Positions 1 to 8,946 of a DNA stretch of 64,000 nt are shown here, piece after piece (positions within the stretch are counted from its first letter, which is position 1; each line of letters starts with the position of its first letter). This DNA is from G963666705 sp963666705. GTDB taxonomy: Bacteria; Pseudomonadota; Alphaproteobacteria; CADEGL01. The stretch is from assembly GCA_963666705.2 (NCBI GenBank), contig CAXXKO010000028.1, positions 62,001-126,000 on the forward strand. The letters are read 5' to 3'. The position numbers and the translations under genes were made by a program. Below the pieces are notes generated by a model. The model worked only from the letters and a program-made list of their open reading frames with translations, was not told where the DNA came from and did not search any database.

Positions 1-73
1 CCTATTATTCGACGTTGTGTGAGGCGTCGGACAGACTGGTCCAGTTCCTCGATACATCTCTGAAGGCAAAGGG
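1..73 (+). pseudogene. 5' fragment of STAND NTPase gene, cut by IS21
   Basis: The frame beginning at base 3 is open to the window edge and reads YYSTLCEASDRL, then VQFLDTSLKAKG. It stops being coding where IS21 begins at base 74. The last six bases (AAAGGG, 68-73) are repeated at 5248-5253 just after the IS. If the IS and one copy of this duplication are removed, the codons run AAG-GGC-GAA-GCG straight into the frame of the NTPase at 5249. This is therefore the upstream exonic part of that gene, and its start lies outside the window. No domain can be named from this short piece. Confidence 0.85.
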
Positions 74-191
74 TGAGAACGGCAGAGCAATAATCCCCCA
101 CTGAAGCGGCCGGTCGATCCGGCTGCGGCGGACCAAAATGGGACCGCGTATAGCCTTCTGTCAGGGTTGCTCTGACTGGAAGGCGGGGGGG

Positions 192-1691
192 ATGTATCGG
201 GTGGAGTTGTACGCACGGGTTCGGCGGGCGTGTCATGTCGAGGGGATGAGCACCCGCGAGGCCTCGCGGGTGTTTGGTGTAGACCGCAAGACGGTCCGTA
301 AGATGCTGTCGTTCTCGGTGCCGCCAGGGTATCGCCGAAGCGCGCCGCCGAGGCGGCCAAAGCTGGGTCCGTTCACGGGAATCATCGATCGGATCTTGGA
401 AGACGATCGGACCAGCCACCGCAAGCAACGGCACACTGCGAAGCGCATCTTCGACCGCCTCCGGGACGAGTACGGTTTCACGGGCGGCTACACCATCGTG
501 AAGGACTACGTTCGTGAGCAGGGGCTTCGGTCGCGTGAGGTGTTCGTGCCACTCTCCCATTCCCCCGGTCACGCCCAGGCGGACTTCGGCGAAGCGATGG
601 CGGTGATCGGCGGCGCGTTACGGAAGATCCACTTCCTTGCCTTCGACCTTCCCCACAGTGATGGTTGCTTTGTTGCGGCCTATCCGGCGGAGACGACCGA
701 AGCATTCTGCGATGGCCACAACGCGGCGTTTGCCTTCTTCGGCGGCGTCCCCCGATCCATCCTGTACGACAACACCAAGCTGGCGGTTGCCCGGATCCTG
801 GGCGATGGGAAGCGGCAGCGAACGCGCGTCTTCACGGAGCTTCAGTCCCACTATCTGTTCGAGGACAGGTTCGGCCGGCCGGGCAAGGGCAACGACAAGG
901 GCAAGGTCGAGGGACTGGTCGGCTTCATCCGGCGGAACTTCCTGGTCCCCGTCCCGCGTGCCGAGAGCTTCGCGGCCCTCAACGATGCTCTCGCCGAACA
1001 GTGCCGCCGGCGCCAGGCGGCGCGGCTGCGGGGCCACAAGGAGACCATCGGCGAGCGTCTCGAGCGGGATCGTCAAGTTCTCTTGCCATTGCCGCCTGCT
1101 CCCTATGATGCCTGCGATAAGCGCCCTGGACGGGCGAGTTCGCTGTCGCTGGTGCGTTACCGCAGCAACGACTATTCCGTGCCCGTGGCCTACGGCCACC
1201 GTGAGGTGCTCATCCGGGGCTACGTCGATGAGGTGGTGATCAGCTGCGGGGCCGAGGTGATCGCCCGGCACCGCCGGTCCTACGACAGCGAGGACCTGAT
1301 CTTCGACCCGCTGCATTACCTGCCCTTGATCGAGCAGAAGATCGGCGCCCTCGACCAGGCCGCGCCATTGGCGGGCTGGGACCTGCCCGAGGCCTTCATC
1401 ACTCTGCGGCGGCTCCTCGAAGCTCGTATGGGCAAGGCAGGCAAGCGCGAGTACGTCCAGGTGCTCCGTCTACTGGAGACCTTCCGGCTCGAGGAGGTCG
1501 AGGGTGCGGTCGGCGACGCCCTGCGGCTCGGCGCAATCGGCTTTGATGCGGTGAAGCACCTGGTACTGTGCCGCATCGAGCGGCGGCCGCCCAGGCTCAA
1601 CCTCGACGTCTATCCGTATCTGCCGCGCGCCCGGGTCGCGATGACGTCCGCCAAGTCGTACATGAGCCTGCTGTCGGGGCTCGGCGCATGA
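192..1691 (+). CDS. istA: IS21 transposase IstA
   Basis: DDE-type transposase of about 499 residues, the usual IstA length. An N-terminal helix-turn-helix (STREASRVFGVDRKTVRKML) is followed by the rve catalytic core. Visible landmarks are HAQADFGEA, LYDNTKLAV and GNDKGKVEG, which hold the acidic catalytic residues. The start at 192 (MYRVELYARVRRA) matches family N-termini and has a G-rich ribosome site just upstream; an ATG at 138 is in frame but less likely. The stop overlaps the istB start as ATGA (1688-1691), so translation is coupled. It appears intact. Confidence 0.93.
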   Translation: MYRVELYARVRRACHVEGMSTREASRVFGVDRKTVRKMLSFSVPPGYRRSAPPRRPKLGPFTGIIDRILEDDRTSHRKQRHTAKRIFDRLRDEYGFTGGYTIVKDYVREQGLRSREVFVPLSHSPGHAQADFGEAMAVIGGALRKIHFLAFDLPHSDGCFVAAYPAETTEAFCDGHNAAFAFFGGVPRSILYDNTKLAVARILGDGKRQRTRVFTELQSHYLFEDRFGRPGKGNDKGKVEGLVGFIRRNFLVPVPRAESFAALNDALAEQCRRRQAARLRGHKETIGERLERDRQVLLPLPPAPYDACDKRPGRASSLSLVRYRSNDYSVPVAYGHREVLIRGYVDEVVISCGAEVIARHRRSYDSEDLIFDPLHYLPLIEQKIGALDQAAPLAGWDLPEAFITLRRLLEARMGKAGKREYVQVLRLLETFRLEEVEGAVGDALRLGAIGFDAVKHLVLCRIERRPPRLNLDVYPYLPRARVAMTSAKSYMSLLSGLGA

Positions 1692-2452
1692 CCGACACAC
1701 CGCAAGTGCTGCTCGCCCACCACCTCGAGACGCTGAAGCTGCCGACCTTCCTGCGCGAGTACGACAAGATCGCCCGGCAGTGCGCCTCGGAAGGCGTCGA
1801 TCACGTCCGCTACCTGTTGAGACTCGCCGAGCTCGAGCTGATCGACCGCGAGCGCCGCATGGTCGAGCGGCGCATCAAGGCGGCGCGCTTCCCCGTGGTC
1901 AAGAGCCTCGACAGCTTCGACTTCAAGGTCATCCCCTCGCTCAACAAGGCGCTGGTCCTGGAGCTGGCCCGCTGCGAGTACATCGAGCGCCGCGAGAACC
2001 TCATCGCGCTCGGCAACAGTGGGACCGGCAAGACCCACATCGCCCTCGGTCTCGGCCTGGCGGCCTGCCAGAAGGGCCTCTCGGTCGGCTTCATCACCGC
2101 CGCCGCGCTGGTCCACGAACTCATCGAGGCCCGCGATGACAAGCAGCTGCTGAGGTTCCAGAAGAAGCTCGCCACCTACAAGCTTCTGATCGTCGACGAA
2201 CTCGGCTTCGTGCCGCTGTCGAAGACCGGCGCCGAGCTGTTGTTCGAGGTGTTCAGCCAACGCTACGAGCGGGGCTCGACCCTGGTCACCACCAATCTGC
2301 CCTTCGACGAATGGACCGAGGTGTTCGGCTCCGAGCGCCTCACCGGCGCGCTCCTCGATCGCCTCACCCACCACGTCAACATCCTCGAGATGAACGGTGA
2401 CAGCTACAGGCTCAACCAGAGCCGCAGGCGTCAAACCCCGACTGCTAACTGA
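1688..2452 (+). CDS. istB: IS21 ATP-binding helper IstB
   Basis: AAA+ ATPase that acts with IstA in target selection. It is about 254 residues starting MTDTPQVLLAHHLETLKLP. It has the Walker A GNSGTGKTH, the Walker B region LLIVDELGFVPLS, and the family C-terminal part containing LDRLTHHVNILEMNG. It overlaps istA by four bases. It is about the same length as, and closely similar to, the minus-strand IstB near 58.2-59.0 kb, but not identical. Confidence 0.95.
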   Translation: MTDTPQVLLAHHLETLKLPTFLREYDKIARQCASEGVDHVRYLLRLAELELIDRERRMVERRIKAARFPVVKSLDSFDFKVIPSLNKALVLELARCEYIERRENLIALGNSGTGKTHIALGLGLAACQKGLSVGFITAAALVHELIEARDDKQLLRFQKKLATYKLLIVDELGFVPLSKTGAELLFEVFSQRYERGSTLVTTNLPFDEWTEVFGSERLTGALLDRLTHHVNILEMNGDSYRLNQSRRRQTPTAN

Positions 2453-2616
2453 ACCGACCACCCAGCCCACGCTTGACCCCGTGGGCCCACAGGTCCCTCC
2501 CGCGCGCGCCGCCGCGTCAGCCTGTTGAGGGCACACCGCGTCGCGCGCGGGGCCCTCCCGTGGACTACGGGGACAAGCCCGCAGCCGCCAAGCGGTCCCT
2601 TCTCATACCAGTGAGC

Positions 2617-3198
2617 CTATGAAATCACCTTCATGATCCATGGATAGGCGCAGAGGGTTCGCATACGATCCGGTTCTGCGATGAGGTCGATCCATGCTTG
2701 GCAACAGGCGTCGATGATGGCCTCGGTGTCGTCGAGGACGCGGAGCGATAGGAAGCGTTCGCGTAGGTAGAGCCAAACCCGCTCGACGGGGTTGAGTTCG
2801 GGACTGTAAGGCGGCAACAGCGCCAAGGTGACGTTGTCGGGGACGGTGAGGGCGCGCTCGTCGTGCCAACCGGCGCCGTCGCACATCATGACGGCGTGCG
2901 CATCCTGGTCCAGGGTATCGGCGAAGTGTGCGAGAAACAGGTCCATGACCTTGGCGTTGACGCTCGGCATCACCAGGGTGACGTCGTCGCCGGTGTCCGG
3001 GCGCACGGCGGAGAAGATGTAGGCCCACTGGTAGCCGATTTGACGCGTCCCGGGGGCACGCTCGCCCCTGCGCCACCACCGGTGACACACCCGGCCCTTG
3101 TTGCCGACGCGCGCTTCATCCTGAAACCACAGCTGTAGGCGCTTGTCGGGATGCGCCGCGGCGGTCGCCTTCAGGATGTCGCGAAGCGCCCTTTTTTG
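2617..3198 (-). CDS. IS630 transposase, catalytic frame (orfB, via -1 frameshift)
   Basis: DDE endonuclease half. The three catalytic acidic residues sit in LWFQDEARVG, VMMCDGAGWHDE and LLPPYSPELNPVERVW, in the usual order and spacing. The frame has no convincing independent start near the junction. The shared sequence C-AAA-AAA-G at 3191-3198 lets a ribosome slip back one base from orfA, giving a fused protein of about 350 residues, normal for IS630. Slippery A-runs are known in this family. Confidence 0.85.
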   Translation of the reverse strand, partial: QKRALRDILKATAAAHPDKRLQLWFQDEARVGNKGRVCHRWWRRGERAPGTRQIGYQWAYIFSAVRPDTGDDVTLVMPSVNAKVMDLFLAHFADTLDQDAHAVMMCDGAGWHDERALTVPDNVTLALLPPYSPELNPVERVWLYLRERFLSLRVLDDTEAIIDACCQAWIDLIAEPDRMRTLCAYPWIMKVIS

Positions 3199-3683
3199 AA
3201 GCGCTCCTGCGCTTCGGCGTCCCTTCGCGGGTGGCTCGGGCGCGCCTTCTGGCGGGAAAATCCCATCCGCCGTAGAACCCGGGTCATGCTCGAGGGGTGG
3301 TAGGTCTTGGCGAAGCGCTCCTCCAGCCAGCGGCACAGATCGGCCCGGGTCCAGGCGCAAACCCCGTCGCGCTCAGGCTCCGGCCCGGCGATGATGACCG
3401 CCGCCAGCGCCGCTTCCTCGTCTGCCGTCAGCCGCCGCGGCGAGTAGCCCTTTGGACGGTCGTGAAGCCCCTCCAATCCCTTTGCATTGTAACGAACAAC
3501 CGCGTCGCGAAGCGTTTGGCGATCCATCCCCGCAAGCCGCGCGGCATCAGCCCGGGGCATCTCCTCCAAAGCATTCGCGATCCCATAGGCCCGCGCCGCC
3601 GCTCGACCGTACGATTCCACGCGAGCCCAGCGCCGAAGCTCCAAAGGCGTCAAATCATCCCGTATCTTGAGTGCTGATCCCAT
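3171..3683 (-). CDS. IS630 transposase, N-terminal frame (orfA)
   Basis: About 170 residues starting MGSALKIRDDLTPLELRRWA. It holds the helix-turn-helix DNA-binding half: RADAARLAGMDRQTLRDAV, then the winged part around PSSMTRVLRRMGFSRQKARP. It ends GRFATS soon after a run of six A on the coding strand (genomic T3192-3197). The catalytic half lies in the -1 frame, so the full transposase needs frameshifting there. Confidence 0.85.
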   Translation of the reverse strand: MGSALKIRDDLTPLELRRWARVESYGRAAARAYGIANALEEMPRADAARLAGMDRQTLRDAVVRYNAKGLEGLHDRPKGYSPRRLTADEEAALAAVIIAGPEPERDGVCAWTRADLCRWLEERFAKTYHPSSMTRVLRRMGFSRQKARPSHPRRDAEAQERFKKGRFATS

Positions 3684-3815
3684 GACATCCCCCACATCTG
3701 GTGGGAGACCATAGAATCACAATCCGCCATCATCCGCCATCAATGAATATCCCGAGAGTCAATTCAGGCGCTCACTGGTATTACACCGCCGAGGTGGTCC
3801 CTTTTTGCTCCGCCA

Positions 3816-5225
3816 TGTAGATAGCGAATTAAGTTGGCCGGTTTATGTAGCACATCGATTGACCGCTCTGTTGATGTTGTGGCGCCTGTGGGGAAGTGGT
3901 CAGGTCGGCGTAGCCGAGCTGTCCACTTATCCACAGGCGGGTCGCGTCGAGCGGCATCACGCGGCCCTCTTCATGGTGTCTCCTTCCAGAAGCGCGCCAT
4001 CGCCTCGGTAGCGGGCGATCGGGCGCGGCCCGTGGAATATGGCGTAGGTGGCGTCCGGATAGTGGTGGACGCGGACCTTGGCCTTGACGTAGTGCGGCCT
4101 CAGCGATGACGGCGGGATCTGCAGGACGATGCCGTGGAAGCGTACGGTGTTGTCGTTGCCGACGGTGCGCGTCTCCTGGACGCACAGCACGTCGCGCCAC
4201 TGTTCCGCCGGCACGGCGACGAAGGCCGAGCCCGGCTCTTCGGGAGCGATCGCGAAGCGCGCATTGTAGTCGGGAATGAAGGTCTCGGCGAGGAAGCGGT
4301 TGGCCCCTTCGATCGTCGAGACGCCGGCCAATGCCAACTCCTTGGGGAGCCGGTCCTGCAAGGTGCGGAAGGCGCGCTCGGAGCGCCCGCGCGCCTCCGG
4401 CGAATAGGCCGCGATGTGCTCGATGCCGAGCTGGGCCAAGGCCCGTCCGAGCTGGGAGGGCTTGTCGCGGTCCACCTTGCCACCCGCCTGGGGGGTGTGG
4501 AAGTAGTGGCTCGCGCGGTCGGTGTAGAGCGCGCACGGCAGCCCGTGCCGGCCGAACACCTCGCCCAGCCCCTGGAAGCTCGACATGGTGCCCTCCTCGG
4601 CGACCAGGAAGCCCGAGTAGATCGCCCCGCTCGCATCGTCCAGAGAGACGATCATATCCTGCTCTTCGTCGCGGCCCGGCAGCCAGCGGTGCGTCGAGCC
4701 GTCCTGATGCAGCATCATGCCCACGAGCGGCCGCCGCGGCCGCTTGCGCCGGTGCGCCCCGCGCCTGGGCGCCGGCGCCGCCAGGCCGCGGCCGTGGAGA
4801 AACGTCTTGGTCCAGGTGTAACCCCAGCGGAAGCCGTGGTCCTTCACCAGGTGCTCGTGGAAGTGCTTGACCGTGAAACCCGCGTAGCGCTCGCGGTAAA
4901 GAGCTTCGACCCGCATCGCCTCGTCCACCGGCACCCGCTTGGGCGACGGCTTGCCCAGACGCCGGTCCAGAAGCCCCGCATCGCCCTCACACTCGAAACG
5001 ACGGCACCAGCGCCGAAACGTGCGCTCGCCGACCCCAAGCACCTCCGCCGCCTCCAACTGGCTCAACGATCCCGCCTCACAACGACCGAAAACATCCCGA
5101 AACCTCATCATGCGCACACCTTGCAAAACATCTGTCCGTCTCATCCCACCCCCTTCAAACAGGAGGCTCAATAAACCGGACAGATCGTGTGCTACATAGA
5201 ACGGACAGATCGTGTGCTATCTACA
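3816..5225 (-). mobile_element. ISNCY-type element inside IS21-A right end
   Basis: The inverted ends are TGTAGATAGC (3816-3825) and GCTATCTACA (5216-5225). The similarity continues inward as TATGTAGCACA at both ends, and the right end carries a doubled CGGACAGATCGTGTGCTA motif. The sequence CCTTTTTGCTCCGCCA(T) flanks both sides (3800-3816 and 5226-5242), an unusually long duplication of 16-17 bp. That sequence is the terminal repeat of IS21-A, so this element hit the very end of IS21-A. Length is 1,410 bp. Confidence 0.85.
3957..5144 (-). CDS. ISNCY-family DDE transposase
   Basis: About 395 residues starting MRRTDVLQGVRMMRFRDVFG. The N-terminal helix-turn-helix is LSQLEAAEVLGVGERTFRRW. The rve-type catalytic core shows GMMLHQDGSTHRWLPG, ALYTDRASHYFHTPQAGGK and YSPEARGRSERAF. 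This motif set is typical of the ISNCY (ISDol1-like) transposases, recognised from family knowledge. It appears intact. The start was placed at the internal ATG because family members begin near MRR/MQR. Confidence 0.85.
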   Translation of the reverse strand: MRRTDVLQGVRMMRFRDVFGRCEAGSLSQLEAAEVLGVGERTFRRWCRRFECEGDAGLLDRRLGKPSPKRVPVDEAMRVEALYRERYAGFTVKHFHEHLVKDHGFRWGYTWTKTFLHGRGLAAPAPRRGAHRRKRPRRPLVGMMLHQDGSTHRWLPGRDEEQDMIVSLDDASGAIYSGFLVAEEGTMSSFQGLGEVFGRHGLPCALYTDRASHYFHTPQAGGKVDRDKPSQLGRALAQLGIEHIAAYSPEARGRSERAFRTLQDRLPKELALAGVSTIEGANRFLAETFIPDYNARFAIAPEEPGSAFVAVPAEQWRDVLCVQETRTVGNDNTVRFHGIVLQIPPSSLRPHYVKAKVRVHHYPDATYAIFHGPRPIARYRGDGALLEGDTMKRAA

Positions 5226-5247
5226 CCTTTTTGCTCCGCCATTGACA

Positions 5248-7672
5248 AAAGGGCGAAGCGAAGGCCATCATTATTGGCCCGCGGCCGTTGCACAGCCCGG
5301 AATTCGCTTCGGAGCTGACGCTCGATCTGCAAGCGCACCTACGGCAGATCGAATTGATCGACGAGTTGACGGCCAAGGTGCGGAGCGGACTCGCCGAGAT
5401 TGTGGAAGCCCTCAACCCTCAGTCGGGTCTGGTACTGCGCCTGTTCGAGGATGTCGATGCGGGTTTCAGGAGATTTTTCTACGGCACGCAGAAAGTTCCA
5501 TTCCTGGGGCGGGAGAAGGAGCTCGCGGCACTCTCGGCGTTCCTTTACACGCCGAAGCGGTTTGCCTGGTGGCTGGTGGCGGGCGCCGGTGGCCTGGGCA
5601 AGAGCCTGCTCGCACTCGAGCTCTGCCTTTGCCAAGGCATGGTCTGGCGTGCGGGTTTCTTGCCGGACGATTACAAGCCCGAGGATTTCCGAAACTGGCG
5701 ACCGTCACAGCCGACACTCCTTGTCGCCGATTACGTTACTGCCCGCGCCGAAATCCTCGGCCAGATCGCCCGGCGGCTCTACGACCGGCGAGACGAGCTC
5801 GATTTCCCGGTTCGCCTGTTGCTGCTGGAGCGTGATTCGGACGGCCAATGGCTCTCGCAATTTCGCGGGAAGGGCGGAGACGCACTCGCAATCGATGACG
5901 CGCGTCACGCGCGCGAACACGTGCCCCTCGAAGGCTTGGGCGAAAGCGACCTGTGGCACACCATCGAGCTATTGCTCGGCGATGCCGGCGCCGCGCCTCC
6001 CAACCGCCAGGAGGCGATGACCGCCCTCGCGAGCATCGATCCATCAGGCCGTCCCCTCTTCGCCGCGTTTTTCGCGGATTCGATCGCCGCCAATCCAGGC
6101 GCCACGGGCTGGTCCAGAAAGGACTTGCTGGACGACGTGCTCGACCGTGAGGCGGAGAAACGCTGGAAGCCGGCCGGCATCACGACGGTGGAAAAGGATC
6201 TTCTCGCAATCGCAACCATGGGCGGCGGGATCGACCTCTCTGACGACGAGTTACCGGAAGCGATTCGGCAAAGGCTTCGCGGAGGGGACTTCTCGCCAGA
6301 GCGCTACCAGCTTTTGTCCGGCCAAGCCGCTCAGGAACGTCTCGCTCCCCTTGAGCCAGATATTTTGGGAGAAGTCTTCGTCCTCAACCACCTGAGCCCG
6401 GCATTTCACGGGGACACAGAGCGTGCCGAACGGGCTCGGCAAGTTGCCTGGCATCTAAGGCACGGGTTTGGAATGTTCAGCTTCCTCAGTCGCGCGGCCG
6501 CGGACTTCCCCAACGAAGAGACTCTCATTCTGCTGTCGCGGCCGGCCACGGAAGAGCCTTTGACGAGATATGTCTGGACGATGGCTGGGGTCAATCTCGT
6601 CGCCCATCTTGGCGCCGCCGGACAGATCGAGCCCGCCCGCGAACTCTACGACGCCATCGCCGGCCTCGCCCAAAGCCATCCCGACGAGCCCGCCTTGCGC
6701 GAGGCGCAGGCCAAGGCCGCTACTAATCTCGTCGCACACCTGGGCACCGCCGGGCAGATCGAGCCCGCCCGCGAACTCTACGACGCCATCGCCGGCCTCG
6801 CCCAAAGCCATCCCGACGAGCCCGCCTTGCGCGAGCAGCAGGCCAATGCCGCTACTAAACTCGTCGCACACCTGGGCACCGCCGGGCAGATCGAGCCCGC
6901 CCGCGAACTCTACGACGCCATCGCCGGCCTCGCCCAAAGCCATCCCGACGAGCCCGCCTTGCGCGAGCAGCAGGCCAATGCCGCCTTCAATCTCCTCAAC
7001 CACTACAGCGCCGCCGGCCAGATCGAGCCCGCCCGCGAACTCTACGACGCCATCGCCGGCCTCGCCCAAAGCCATCCCGACGAGCCCGCCTTGCGCGAGC
7101 AGCAGGCCAAGGCCGCCTTCAATCTCATCGTAGACTTCGGCAATGCTGGGCAGATTGAGCCCGCCCGCGAACTCTACGACGCCATCGCCGGCCTCGCCCA
7201 AAGCCATCCCGACGAGCCCGCCTTGCGCGAGCAGCAGGCCAAGGCCGCCTTCAATCTCATCGTAGACTTCGGCAATGCTGGGCAGATTGAGCCCGCCCGC
7301 GAACTCTACGACGCCATCGCCGGCCTCGCCCAAAGCCATCCCGACGAGCCCGCCTTGCGCGAGCTGCAGGCCAATGCCGCCTTCAATCTCCTCAACCACT
7401 ACAGCGCCGCCGGGCAGATCGAGCCCGCCCGCGAACTCTACGACGCCATCGCCGGCCTCGCCCAAAGCCATCCCGACGAGCCCCCCTTGCGCGAAGAGCA
7501 GGCCAAGGCCGCACTTGCGATCGCCCTGTTCCATGGTCGAAACGAGGGAGCGGCCAGGGCACAACCTTATTTCGAAGAATTCAAGCGAATTACAGAAGAA
7601 AACCCGGAAAATCCGAGCATCCAAAAGCTAGTCGGGATGTTGGCGAAGATGATGGCCCAGGATGCTGAGTAG
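5248..7672 (+). pseudogene. STAND NTPase with TPR-like repeats, 3' part, interrupted by IS21-A
   Basis: The long 3' part of the gene begun at 1-73. After an uncharacterised helical stretch (LQAHLRQIELIDELTAKV) comes a STAND/AAA-type NTPase: VPFLGREKELAAL, Walker A VAGAGGLGKS (about 105 residues in), and a Walker B candidate TLLVADYV. The C-terminal third is seven copies of a 44-residue TPR-like repeat. The N-terminal effector domain expected of STAND proteins is outside the window, so any defence or signalling role is inference. Translation could restart only at weak codons such as TTG 5288, so the gene is probably inactive. Confidence 0.8.
6596..7519 (+). repeat. seven tandem 132-bp repeats in the STAND gene
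   Basis: Seven head-to-tail units of exactly 132 bp (44 codons) share the core GQIEPARELYDAIAGLAQSH. They are almost identical at the DNA level. Differences cluster in a short variable stretch (TNLVAHLGTA, FNLLNHYSAA or FNLIVDFGNA) and in the codons after PALRE. Such identity suggests recent unit expansion or gene conversion, and copy number may vary between strains. Confidence 0.95.
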
Positions 7673-7719
7673 ATCGGTTGTTCGGGGTGGGGGATGAGCC
7701 GCGACCAAGTGGCCGGGAC

Positions 7720-8868
7720 CTACGCCCCCTCCCCCAGCACCCGGTCGAGGACGTGGTTGACGAAGGCATGGACCAGCCGCTCGTGCTCGGTGTAGCGGCC
7801 GGGGCGGTTGAGGCGCTGGGCGAGGCCGATCTGCTGGGTCTCCGCGATCGCGTTGTCCTCGCCGTTGGTGACGCGCAGGCGCTCGTAGTAGTGCCCCGCC
7901 ACCGCCTCGAAATCGTCCCGCGCGACGGTCGCGGCCGGGAAGCTCGAATTGACCTCGATACGGGTGTGGCCGGGGCCCTCGGGGAACATGGTCAGCCACC
8001 AGAACACGTCGGCGGAGCACAGGAAATGATTGTTGGGCAGCACCCAGGGCAGGTCGTGCCGCTCGGTGCTCCCCGTCCCCAGGCCCGTGATGGGCGGGAA
8101 GCCCGATTCGCCCGCCAGGATGCCGAGCGAGCCTGGGAAGGTGCCGTAGAGGTTCAGGTAATTCTCCGCCGGCGGCTCGATGCTCCAAGTGTCGAAAGGC
8201 CCGATCTCCTGGATCGAGGTGCCGTGGACGCCCTGGAGGTGATACACCTCGATCGAGTTCTCGGTGTAGACCTTCCAGTTGCAGGCTAGGTGGTAGGTCT
8301 TCTTGCGGGTATGGACGAGCTCCTCCGGCCGGTAGCGGGCCAGCTTCCCCGGCAGGTCGCCGAGGTAGGTCATGAGGTCCGGGGCGCCTGAGTCGAAGTT
8401 GACGTGCATGAAGCCGGCCCAGACCTCGAGCCGGATGGGCACGAGGCCATGGGCGTCGCGGTCCAGTCCCTTGATGCTGGCCGCGTGCGGCGTGCCGACG
8501 AGCTTGCCATCGAGGCCGTAGGTCCATTCATGGTAGGGGCAGACGAAAGCGCGGCAGTTGCCCCTGCCCTCGGCCACCAGCGTGCCGCGATGCCGGCAGG
8601 AGGGCGAGAAGGCGCGCACCACCCCGTCCGATCCGCGCACGACGAGCACCCGCTCGCCCACGATCTCCTCGGTGAACCAGTCGCCCGGCTCGGGGATCTG
8701 GTCGGTGCGGCCAACCAGCAGCCAGTCCTTCATGAACATGGCTTCGACCTCGCGCCGATACCAGGCTTGCGCGGTGTAGCAGGCGCCCGGCAGGGTCGAG
8801 GCCTCGAGCAGCGGCTTGCGCACGTCGGCATAGCGCGCGGGATCGAACAGGCTCTCGGCGGCCGGCAT
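7720..8868 (-). CDS. Rieske non-heme iron oxygenase, alpha subunit
   Basis: Aromatic-ring-hydroxylase or demethylase-type oxygenase of about 382 residues. The Rieske [2Fe-2S] ligands are visible in SCRHRGTL and CPYHEWTYGLDG. The mononuclear iron region follows in NWKVYTENSIEVYHLQGVH. The start MPAAESLFDP was chosen over a more upstream in-frame ATG because the Rieske domain then begins at a normal distance. No ferredoxin or reductase partner is adjacent, so the substrate cannot be deduced. It is divergent from the CHAT gene at 8947. Confidence 0.85.
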   Translation of the reverse strand: MPAAESLFDPARYADVRKPLLEASTLPGACYTAQAWYRREVEAMFMKDWLLVGRTDQIPEPGDWFTEEIVGERVLVVRGSDGVVRAFSPSCRHRGTLVAEGRGNCRAFVCPYHEWTYGLDGKLVGTPHAASIKGLDRDAHGLVPIRLEVWAGFMHVNFDSGAPDLMTYLGDLPGKLARYRPEELVHTRKKTYHLACNWKVYTENSIEVYHLQGVHGTSIQEIGPFDTWSIEPPAENYLNLYGTFPGSLGILAGESGFPPITGLGTGSTERHDLPWVLPNNHFLCSADVFWWLTMFPEGPGHTRIEVNSSFPAATVARDDFEAVAGHYYERLRVTNGEDNAIAETQQIGLAQRLNRPGRYTEHERLVHAFVNHVLDRVLGEGA

Positions 8869-8946
8869 CGTGGAGCCTCCAATTGTTCGCATTTTAACCT
8901 TACGCAAATAATGTCATCTTGAGGCCGTCGCATTCAAGGCTGGGGC

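Larger units (their letters stand above)
2608..3778 (-). mobile_element. IS630-family element inside IS21-A
   Basis: Terminal repeats begin CCAGTGAGC at 2608 and, on the other strand, CCAGTGAGC inward from 3778. A TA dinucleotide flanks each end (2606-2607 and 3779-3780), the expected TA target duplication of IS630/Tc1-type elements. The element is 1,171 bp and carries two overlapping minus-strand frames joined by a probable -1 frameshift. It lies in the right-end region of IS21-A, downstream of istB. Confidence 0.9.
74..5247 (+). mobile_element. IS21-family element (IS21-A) carrying nested IS630 and ISNCY
   Basis: The left end starts TGAGAACGGCAGAGCAATAA at 74. The right end, read inward on the minus strand, starts TGTCAATGGCGGAGCAAAAA at 5247. 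Both begin with the TG expected of IS21 elements and are related to the ends of the second IS21 near 58-62 kb. The target duplication is AAAGGG (68-73 and 5248-5253), within the 4-8 bp known for the family. istA and istB are intact. The right terminal region has been opened twice, by IS630 (2608-3778) and by ISNCY (3816-5225), so the original element was about 2.6 kb. Confidence 0.9.

Noticed and set aside
3171..3695. IS630 orfA as a separate regulatory protein
   Set aside because: The DDE half is in the -1 frame with a slippery A-run at the junction, so a frameshifted full transposase is the simpler reading.
6455..7624. Minus-strand repetitive open frame across the STAND repeats
   Set aside because: It is the antisense shadow of the 132-bp units; its repeats simply mirror the coding repeats.
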